In this document: positions 55,331 to 64,000 of the stretch, piece by piece
Position numbering within the stretch: the stretch's first letter is position 1
How the letters are laid out: every line of letters begins with the position of its first letter
DNA from: Cynocephalus volans
Lineage: Eukaryota > Chordata > Mammalia > Dermoptera > Cynocephalidae
DNA: 64,000 bases
Assembly: GCF_027409185.1 (NCBI RefSeq)
Contig: NC_084460.1
Location: 61,330,501-61,394,500 of the forward strand
Direction: 5' to 3'
The notes under the pieces: generated by a model
Told to the model about the DNA's origin: nothing
Database searches by the model: none
Seen by the model: the letters and a program-made list of their open reading frames with translations, nothing else
Position numbers and translations under genes: made by a program

Positions 55331-58164
55331 GGGTAGGGGAGCCAGGTGGCCGAGTCCGGCACTCGTGCTCCTCCTCCTCTGCGGCTGCCCATCTCTCCTG
55401 GGTCCCCATCAGCCTAAGGCCACTTACCATTGCCCCACTGTCTCCTCTGCTGCTGCCCGGTCTTCCGGGGAGTCCTACCGTTGCGCCAGTAGCCCCTTCC
55501 TCTTAGGGAACCTTCTCCTGCTCCCTGCCCATGGCAGAGCTGTCCCAGTGGCCAGGTGGGGCTCCTGCTCCAGTTCTACGGAGTACCCCGTTCCTTCCAC
55601 CGCAACCAGGCTAGGAGGCCTGCTCAGTGTCTGCCATGTCCCCGAGGAACACGATCCGGCTGCTCCCCTGGGAGAAATGCTCTCTTGTGAGTTAAGGGAC
55701 ACAGACTTCAAGAGGCCACCAGTGCCACTGGGACGTCTGCTGCCCCCACCTCCAACTGAGCTTTTGAAGGGCCTGCGCAAGCCGGGCGGGAGGAGAGGCA
55801 GCCGCCCCTAATTCTCTCTCCCGTGTGGTGGCACTGGTGGCCCCGCAGCTGCTGGAGGGCAGAGCCCAGCCGGCCCTGAGCGCCCTGCGCTGCCCTTCTG
55901 CACAGTGCTTGGCTCCTTTCCATCTCCTCGCCCTCACTTTGTTTACTCTCCTGCTCGGTTTTAAGGCCTCCTTAAATCCTTATGGGAAAAAGGAGGAGTA
56001 TGAATAGGTTAATGAGAATCTGAGCAATTCAGAGGAGACAACATAGCCCTGGTCTTCCATCCGCCCCCAGGGGCCGTGGTTTGTGACCCAGCTGTGGCCC
56101 CTCTACTGCCCTGCCGGGCCCTATGTAGGCCTCAGCGCCTGTGTGAAGTGGGGCTGGTGACAGGTGGGTAGGGCGGGGCTCGGCTGCCTGGCACCGACTC
56201 AGCTCTGGGGTGGAAGTCGTGTTCCGAGTCTGCCTCTCCACCTGGCCAAGCACGGAGGAGACTGGAACCCACCCTCCGCCCCGGGCACACCCTGTAACTG
56301 GGTTGTTGGCAGGGCAGTGCTCGGTGGGGCAGGGCAGGTTCCCCGAGCTTGATGAGGCATGGACTGGGTAGTGTTGCCCCAAGGGCATTTTCCTGTTCTG
56401 CTTGGAACTTATGCAGGGACACACTTTTAAAAATTCCAGGGCAAAGTCTGCTCACAGAGCCTATGTGCAGGGGGGGTGTGGGGAGGGGTGACTGTGCAGC
56501 ATCCCGTGAGGGCTCAGCGCAGATCTGTACCATTGTTTTCTCTGTCCAGAAGGGGCCCGGGCCCAGCCGGGTGGGGGGAGCCTAGGGAGGGCATGGGCGG
56601 CTTGGAAAGGTACACTGCTGGGAATATTCTGGGGTGGGGGGTGGGGGGTGGAGATAGCAGTCCTCTTGAGAGTAAAATGGCATAGACTAAGACAAGCCAC
56701 CAGAACAGTGGGGCACTTGCTGCCTCTGCCCCTACCTGGCTCTCTGGAGCCACCTGGGGCCAGGGTGTGGGGTGGGGAGGAAGGCTCTGTCCTGGCCCTG
56801 ATGCCATGCACAGTTCCGGGAGGGATGGGCAAGGTCGGTGCCTGCCCCCCCCCGCCCCGACTCACTGTTGGGGCCCGTGACCAGCTTACCTCCTGTTTCC
56901 TGTGCGGGCTGGCTGTCCCCCTCCTCTGTGAACGTCACTCTGGTCCCTTTGTGCCTTTGCAGCAGCTGCCTTTCCTGAAGATATGGGCCTGTCCCCTCCC
57001 TTATCCAGCACTGCTCTTTTTGACTCCATTCATCTCTACCGTTATCAAAGATCCATCCTCCTGATAGATTAAAGTCAGATGTGGCAAGTCAGTTGACTTC
57101 TCTGACAGAAGCTCCTTTCCTGGGGGGTGAGGTCCAGGGTCTTCTTGGGGTCTTGGTGTTGGGGGGCACAGAAGTGGGGCACAATGGGGTGGCTTTATGG
57201 AGAGGGCCAGGTTTAGAGACAGCCCCAGTGCCAGCGGCACCCTGCCTGACCCAGCGGCACTGTGGGGAGGGGGCTAACCTGTCCCAAGACCGGGCACTGC
57301 ACTTCCTGCCAGCTCTGCAGTGACCACCTTTCTTTTTGCTCCAAATAGCAGTGTTCTTGCCATTTATTTCTCTCCCTGCCCTTCTTTGAAGAGGAGACCT
57401 TGTGGTAGACATTCCAGGGGAGCCGGGCCTGGCCAGGGGCCTCTGAGCAGGCAGCAGGAGGAGGCGGGCACCCCTCTCTGGGCCACCAAGAGAAGGGTGC
57501 TAGCCATACAGGGTGATCACAGTGTCTCCTTTAATCCCACAACAAACAGAAGCAGGGGTCACAGCACAGGAGAAGGTGGGATGACAAGGCCCTGTTGTGG
57601 CTGTGCCAGAGAAGGCAGGCAGGAGAGAGGCACATTTCTTACATGAGCGAGTGAGCAGCAGGGCACCCGCTGGCTCCCTTCAGCAGCAGGGATGGTGCAC
57701 AGCTCAGAGCCTCCTGCCACGCCTGTGACAAAAACGACCGGCCCTGTGGGCAGCATCGCATTTAATTGGCGCAGTAGCAACTCTGTGGGCAGGCCCAGTT
57801 GCTCACCTCTCTTTACAGGGAAGTGAGGTCACCCATTGAGGTCACAGAGTGGCTGGTGGTGGGTGGGGGCCCTCTGCCTCCAGAGCTGAGCTGAGCCTTG
57901 GTGGCTGGGAGGGGTCACACCTGAGGTCAGCAGGGTTGGAGAAGGGGTCCGCAGGCTCGGCACAGGGCTGGCGTCTGCACTGCTGCGATGCCTCCTGCAG
58001 CCCAGAGCAGTCTGGGGCTGGGCTAGGGCCTCCTGGCTTTTGAGTGATGGGGGCTTGGGACACTCCTTCCACCCTCAGGCTGGTCTCTGGAGGCCACCTG
58101 GGCCCAAGAAGGAGGGTCCTTGACCTCAGCTGTTTATGGAAATGAAGTCAAGCTGGGCTGTGAG
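55331..58164. other. Intergenic, GC-rich, no gene recognised
   Basis: Overlapping frames of up to about 148 codons (55365-55811) are present but have no recognisable domain or splice context. Confidence 0.4.
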
Positions 58165-58380
58165 GAGCAAGAGTGCTGCATTCACATGGCAGCTCTGCCT
58201 AACCAGCTGTGTGGCCCATGGCAAGCTACTTAACCTCTCTGAGCCTCGGCTTTCTCATCTGTAATGTGAGGATGATAATAGGACCTACTTCATAGGGTCA
58301 TTGTAATGAACAAGTAAGCCAGCACACGTGAAGGGTTAAAGGTACTGCTGACGTGTAGTAAACACCATCTTAAATTATTA
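58165..58380 (+). repeat. MIR element
   Basis: A well-preserved MIR: GTGTGGCCCATGGCAAGCTACTTAACC, CTCTGAGCCTCGGCTTTCTCATCTGTAATG, AATAGGACCTACTTCATAGGG and a terminal TAGTAAACACC in the forward order. Confidence 0.85.
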
Positions 58381-58744
58381 AATAGCAGATTCTCGGCTCC
58401 TCCTAGGAGCCAGGCGCTCCCATGCACTGGTCTCTCCTCTGCCCTGTGGCATCATTCCCTCATTGCACAGGTGGGGCAGCTGAGGCTGAGCAACTGTCAG
58501 GGCAAAGGGAGCACTGTCCTGTGCCTGGTGAGCGCCTTGACTGAGGGCCCTCTCCACCTTCCCACTTCCTGCAGCCAGCCAACCCAAGAACCAAGCCTGG
58601 GGGCACAGCCCAGCACCCAGCTCTGCCTGGGCTGACCCCTCTCCTTGCCTGCCAGGGCTTGGGACTTCCGTATCCTCATGTTGGGACCCTCCTGCGTGTG
58701 TTTCCCAGCCTCCAGGCCCCTTGTTCCCCTCGCATAGTCTTCAT
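58381..58744. other. Intergenic, nothing recognised
   Basis: Short stretch with a faint ancient core (GCACAGGTGGGGCAGCTGAGGCTGAG). Confidence 0.4.
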
Positions 58745-58990
58745 CCCCTTTTAATGGAAATAACACTTTTTGAAATATGTTAATATGCCTGTCTTATTTG
58801 CATCTCCTGGTTCTAAGATCTCCTTCTCCTGGAGACGTCGGTTTGTCTCAGGCAATTTGGGCTTGGGAGAGTGAATATTCAGCTTCAGAATTCCAAAATT
58901 GGGCTTTCTGAGTTTGTACCTGGCCAATAAACTTGAAAGACAGACTTTGTGGAAAGAGGAGGATTTTCTAAATCTTTTATCTTTTCACAT
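58745..58990. promoter_or_regulatory. Octamer-containing AT-rich block, possible distal element
   Basis: A perfect octamer ATTTGCAT (58796-58803) lies just after TATGTTAATATGCC, and GGCCAATAAAC (CCAAT-type) is nearby. The block looks non-repetitive. Regulatory role is only inferred. Confidence 0.3.
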
Positions 58991-59504
58991 TTCAAGATGG
59001 AAGTAGGTGTTTTTGAGTATAGAGGTGTCTGTGAGGGGCTCAGCCCCTTGGGGCCTCTGGGGGTAGGCTGCTGTGCCCCCCAGCTGGTGTCAACAGGGGT
59101 GGCCCAGCGGGATGGACAGGGTGGGCTGCGGCCAGGAACAGGAAGGGCTCAGTTTTTCTCCTAAGCAGACCTGGGATTCTTTGTGGCAGAGATAGGGCCC
59201 AGAGGTTTCTTATGCCCCAAATGGGGATTCAGAACTTGATTAAGATCTAGACAGGGGCAGGGTGGCTCCCCAGGAACCACTGGGGCCAGGCAATTACCAT
59301 GGCAGCCAGGTCTGGGGGCTGCAGAGAGGCTTAGAGTACTGCCAGCCACAGACCTGGTACCTGTGCTGGCTTTGTGTCCAGGCAGGCTCTGCCACCTCCC
59401 CACACCAGACAGTGGCCTGCTCAGGGGCAAGCCACTTCCCAAGGATCATGCTCCTTCCTCTTCCTCTGGGGTCCTCTGGGACTCCCAAAGAATTCAGGAT
59501 TCTG
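58991..59504. other. Intergenic, nothing recognised
   Basis: GC-rich sequence without identified features. Confidence 0.4.
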
Positions 59505-59785
59505 AAAGACCACACATTTCTTGAACTATTCAAGTAGATACCAAGAGAGGTATTTGAGAGGGTTTAGAGTCACTGTCAGTGAGAGACACAAACTGAAGCC
59601 CTCACGGAAAAAAGGACGTGAGGTCTGGGATCTGCTTTAAATGCTGCAGTGGGGAGGAGCACACGAGAAACTCCATGGGCGAGGGCTGCTGGTTGTGGAC
59701 AGGTGTGGGTCATTGTGCTACCCCCCTCTACTTTTGTGTGAATTTAAACTTTTCATTAACAAAAGTTAAGAAATAAAATAAAACC
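59505..59785 (+). mobile_element. L1M 3'-end fragment
   Basis: GACAGGTGTGGGTCATTGTGC ... CCTCTACTTTTGTGTGAATTTAAACTTTTCATTAACAAAAGTTAAG is the terminal L1M 3' UTR. Confidence 0.6.
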
Positions 59786-59934
59786 TTAAGAATTATTGGC
59801 TCAGACTGGATTACTGGATGGGACTAAATCAGGTTTTCTCTGCTATGCAGTAGGATGGGGCTCTCAAGCAGATTGGAGTGGATGAAAAAATACAAAGCCA
59901 TGGTCGAGTTCTAGTTGGGACAAAGTGATATAGA

Positions 59935-62165
59935 CCCATTTCTCTCTGCTCCTCCCTGCTAAGCACAGCTATGGACCCTGGAAATGGCACCAGAGACAGC
60001 CAAAGGAGGACGCTGAAAGGTGCAAGAGGAAGGTGAGCTGAACCTTTGAAATCCTAGGACTGGGGGAACAGCCCAGCTGTGGGGCATCTTACAAGCTCAC
60101 TCACAGAAGAAGGCAGTCCACAGGGGCTGGTTACTTCCCCAGATAGGTGGCAGTGCTGCTGAAAACCCCAGTGAGCCCAGAAGCACTGGTAAGAAGGATC
60201 AATCAGCAGCTCCGAAGATGAGAAGTGACTACAAAAAGCACTGTCCTTTCCCACTGGGCCTGAGACTCCCCTCCTACACCTCATTGAACAGCTGGGTGTC
60301 ACCAGTGAGGAGGACCTCCACCCCCCAACAAGTGGCCCAGCCCAGAAGTTTCTTCATCTCCATGGGCTGCGGAATTCCTCCACCTACTTAGAGGCACCAG
60401 ATGGCTGCACTTGGAGAAATTGTGCCCCTTCCAAGGCACTAACAGGGACCAGTGGGAATCCCAGCAGAACCAGATATACTGAGCAGATTAAAATAGTGCT
60501 ATAAAGGCTCCAAAAATTAAATTCTTATTGGAACCACAGACCACAAAAGTAGGCTGGGACCTGCATGCTCAACCTACACAGGTGATTAACTGCTGAAATA
60601 AAAATATGCAACCTCCTAACGTAATAGAACAAAAATGTCAAGGATACAATCAAATATCACCATCACACTAAGAATCAGGAAAATCACAGCTCGAATATGA
60701 AAAGAAAATCAATTGGTGCCAACACAGAGGTGAATCAGATGGTAGAATTATCTGGCAGGGATTTTAAAGTAGCCGTTATGAAAAGGCTTCGACAAGCAAT
60801 TACAAATTCTTTTGAAACAAATTAACACATAGAAAAGCTCAGCAAAGAAATGAAAGTTATAAAAACTATACCCGAAAAAATACAATAACAGAAAAATTTA
60901 AAAAGCCAATTGTAGAGTGGAGATGGCAGAGGAGAGAATCAGTGAACTGGAGGTGGAACAAAAGAACTCACCCAGTCTGAACTGTAGAGAAAACGGACTT
61001 AAAAACAAAACAAAACAAAACAAAACGAAACAACAAATGAACAAACAGAGCCTCAGGGACCTGTGGGGCAATAACAAACAATCCAACATGTGTATCATTG
61101 GAGTCTAGGTGGAAAAAGAGAGTTGGACTGAAAGAGTATTTGGAGAATAATGGCTGAAAACAACTCATATCTGGTGAAAGTCATAAACCTACAGATTCAA
61201 GAAGCTGAGCAAATCCCAAATATGATAAACACAAAGAAATTTATGTTAAGATACATCACAATTAAACTTCTGAAAACTAATGATAAAGGAAAAAATCTTG
61301 ACAGTAGTTAGAGAGAAACAACATGTTACCCTCAGGGAAAGAGTGATGCAAGAGAGAGGATTTCTCATCTGAAACCATGGGATCAGAAGGTTTATACGTC
61401 ATGGTACCATCTGATACTCAAGACAATGTTTACATATGCGGAAGATAAAGGGATCTATATGGAAGCAAGGTTTCTACATTTCATTTGAAGTGGTAAAACG
61501 TTGACACCACCAGACTGTGTAAGTCATCTACGGATATTGTAACAGCCAGATTATCTACAGCAGATGCTGTACAGAGGAAACAAAAAAACCAAATAATAAA
61601 ATAGTAGACGTAGGGGTAATAGCCCAAGACTGGAGATGGCCCAGATGTCCTTCAACAAGTGAATGGTGAAACCAACCTTGGTATGTCCATACACTGGAAT
61701 ACTGCTCAGCAATGAAAAGGAACAAACTATTAATATGCACAACTTGGAAGAATCTCAGGGGAATCAGGCTGAGTGAAAAAAGCCCTCCCATAGTTACATA
61801 CTGTATGATTCCAATTATATGATATTCTAGAAATGACAAAATTGTAAAAATGGAGAACAGATCAGTCCTTGCCAGGGTTAGGGATTTGTAGTTCTAAAAG
61901 GGCAATGGGTGGCTCCTGCATTGATAGAGCTATTCTGTATCTTGAATGAGGTGCTGGATTCACAAACCTACATTTGATAAAATTGTATAGAACTGAACAC
62001 ACACACATGCAAATGAGTACAGGTAAAACTGGGGACATCTGAATAAGAGGTTGATTGTCTCCATGTTACTATCCTGCATGTGATATTTTACTTTATTTCT
62101 GCAAGATATTACGCATGTTGCCATTGGGGGAAACTGGCGACACTTAGCTGCATGTGAATCTATGT
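59935..62165 (+). mobile_element. HAL1 element, nearly complete but dead
   Basis: It begins with TTTCTCTCTGCTCCTCCCTGC..CTATGGACCCTGGAAATGG, passes through a G/C-rich 5' part, then the ORF1 coiled-coil region (translation around 60917 gives MEMAEERISELEVEQKNS) and GAAACCATGGGATCAGAAGG. It goes straight into the L1-like 3' end (CAACAAGTGAATGGTG ... TACATACTGTATGATTCC ... ATTGGGGGAAACTGG) with no ORF2, which is the hallmark of HAL1. An (AAAAC)n run sits inside at about 61004-61031. Frameshifts and stops break ORF1. Confidence 0.75.
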
Positions 62166-62864
62166 CTGATCAATACTCATCAAAGGGATGCATGAATGAG
62201 TGGGTGAGTGGTCCCATCTCAGTGCCTTCTCTGTCTGTCTGAGACTCCCTGTGACCACAGCATGGCGTGGCCTGCCACCTTCCTGCCTTTGCCGTGGAAC
62301 CACTCTGGTTGTCAGTCTGCGCTGTGACTGCCAGTGAGGCTGGGCAGTCCTGCTCTCAGGCTCAGGCAAGTAGCACTGGTTTAGTCCAAGCACCTGTGGA
62401 CCATGCACAGCCATCTCTAGCCCTCTGGTCTTTCTGCCTCTCTTACCAGATTTTAGTTCCTCAGCAGGTCTTAGCTCTGGGCAAAGAGAATCAGATGAAG
62501 TCAAGGGCCCCAGTCCTGCAGCAACCACAGCAGACCCTCTTGTAGGGAGTCTGGGGCATCAGGTTTGAAATGCTTGCCAAGTGATTGTGACATGCAGCCA
62601 GGGCTGAGGACACCTGCTCCACCTGCCCATCTGCCCACCTGCCCCTAACAGGCATGGCTATTTGGACCTGGTTTCATACTAGGGGCTTTTTCAGTTTCAT
62701 GTGCAGGAGCTGACAGCTGAGCCTTCTCCCAGGAGTATGGTCTTTTATTTCTGCCCGGCAGGCTCTTCGCCCACCTCCCCCTCCACCCACCTGGGCCTGG
62801 GCTGGGCAGGGCGGGATAGTGAGGTGAAGTGAATTCGATTTCTGAGATTTCTAATAGAGTTTTT
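62166..62864. other. Intergenic, nothing recognised
   Basis: No gene or clear repeat is seen in this 0.7-kb stretch. Confidence 0.4.
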
Positions 62865-63490
62865 TTTGGGGGGTATATTATTTTGTCAACTCTGGAAAAA
62901 ATTTAAAATGTGGAAAAATAGAAAACTGTTGTAAAGAAAAAATGACAATCACCTGTAATCCAACTATCTAGCACTAACTACTAATGATGTTTTTCTTTCT
63001 GGTCTTTTTTCTTTTACATTTTAATGTAGTAGTTGAGAGCATACTATATGTAGGGTGGTGTTGAATCTCAATATTTTATCCCAGGCATTTTTGCAAATGA
63101 TTAAGAAAACTTCAGAAACATAATGTTTACCTACTTAATATTTTCAATTTTGAATATACCCTCGTTTACCATAGTTTACTTCATAGTTTCCTGATTGTTA
63201 AAACTTTGGGCATTTTTGGTATTTTATTTTTTTGTTTGACTGTTCATTTTTTCTCACTTAAAATAATGGTGTGATGAACATTCCTATGCACAAGTTGTTT
63301 GCATTTCAGGCTTTTTTCTTAGGATACTTTATGAAAGGGGTATTTGCTGGACCAAGTTGAGGGGTGGGGGAGGAACTAAGAGCCTCAATTCATAATACTA
63401 AATTTTTTTCCAGGAAGGAGATGCTGGTCTGGCTTCCCATAAGCACTACATGACACTGCTGCAACACACCCCTCTTACCAGCACTGGTGT
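62865..63490 (-). mobile_element. Old L1 fragment, antisense
   Basis: AT-rich sequence with CTTAGGATACTTTATGAAAGGGGTATTTGCTGGACC and CCATAAGCACTACATGACACTGCTGC, the reverse of L1M 3' sequence ('cactgctggtgggagtg...'). Confidence 0.55.
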
Positions 63491-63499
63491 AGAGAAAGT

Positions 63500-63960
63500 A
63501 AAAGAAAATGGTCAGGGCCCCTCAGATGTTTGGAATCTTGCCAAGCATTTGATGTAAATATGCACATGCACCCAGGTGTTCCTTGGTTATTGTCTAATGT
63601 AATTGTGCATGTGCACCCACATGTTCCTGGGTTGTCTGACTTGCACCCAGGTGTCCTGGGTTATGGGACTTAAGTCTAAAGGATGAGTGGCTCTGATCCG
63701 CCAGGCCCCCTGTCCCCCCGGATGCCCCCAGGGGGGCCATGGGGAGGCCGCTACTGCTGCTAGAGGCTGTTACTGCAAGCCGTTGCTGCCAGTGCCATCG
63801 GGACACCCTGGGAGGCCACTGGGGTGGCTGCTGCTAGCTACCTGAGCTTGCATCTGAATAAAGCCCATTAATTTTTACCCACTGTTCCCAGGATCTTTTT
63901 CCTATTACCTAGCTCATGGACCTGCAGGTGAGAGGTTTGTGACCCAGTCTGTACAACAGG
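63500..63960 (+). mobile_element. LTR-like sequence at the right edge (possible gammaretrovirus-type LTR)
   Basis: A GC-rich part with three imperfect copies of a TGCACCCAGGTGTTCCTGGGTT-like motif (63561-63589, 63605-63636, 63641-63664; direct repeats of the kind seen in U3) is followed by GAATAAAGCCCATTAATTTTTACCC, a strong poly(A) signal as in an R region, and a U5-like tail ending near CTGTACAACA. The window ends 40 bases later, so no primer-binding site or internal genes can be judged. Identity is uncertain. Confidence 0.4.
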
Positions 63961-64000
63961 TTTGAAGGGTCTGTGGGCCTGAGCCTTAGCAATACAACTG

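Noticed and set aside
1..64000. A previously undescribed gene system, CRISPR array, operon or insertion sequence of bacterial type
   Set aside because: Splice sites, CpG island, MIR/L2/L1/HAL1 repeats and SINEs show this is ordinary mammalian DNA around one known gene. Nothing in it forms a multi-gene system.

Overview
The window is mammalian nuclear DNA. It has one two-exon gene with GT-AG splice sites and a 45.6-kb intron, a CpG-island promoter, and the usual mix of old MIR/L2/L1/HAL1 debris, a solo ERVL-type LTR and younger SINEs. The young SINEs derive from tRNA-Ile; three are dimers and one is a monomer. I associate this SINE type with yinpterochiropteran bats, and the dimeric form with fruit bats. 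The lineage call rests on memory of repeat families and is moderately confident; that it is a placental mammal is certain.

The gene is HS6ST1 (heparan-sulfate 6-O-sulfotransferase 1), on the minus strand. Exon 1 (coding 50821-51347) lies in a CpG island at about 50.45-52.0 kb. Exon 2 (coding 4474-5182) carries the rest of the enzyme. Joined at a phase-2 junction, they encode 411 residues with no frameshift or internal stop. The 3' UTR runs leftward from 4473 to a likely polyadenylation site near 1.84 kb and contains an AU-rich element and a Pumilio-type site.

The regions run as follows. 1-1.84 kb is the 3' flank, with an old L1 3' end split by a dimeric SINE. 1.84-4.47 kb is the 3' UTR. 4.47-5.18 kb is exon 2. 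5.18-50.82 kb is the intron: mostly GC-rich single-copy DNA without genes, L1 fragments near 12, 26, 32-33, 41 and 46 kb, an MLT2-like LTR at 36.5 kb, SINEs at 11.6 and 26.0 kb, a retroposed tRNA fragment at 26.75 kb, and three possible non-coding regulatory blocks. 50.82-51.35 kb is coding exon 1, followed by the promoter. 52-64 kb is upstream intergenic DNA with a second CpG-rich patch (about 55 kb), a SINE, an MIR, a nearly complete HAL1 (59.9-62.2 kb), an antisense L1 piece and an LTR-like sequence at the right edge.

I found no second protein-coding gene, no intact tRNA or rRNA gene, no CRISPR array and no undescribed gene system. The many GC-driven open frames are not supported as genes. 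The most unusual observations are a poly(A)-less insertion of the 5' exon of tRNA-Ile(TAT) with a 16-bp target duplication, and a short upstream frame that overlaps both candidate HS6ST1 start codons.
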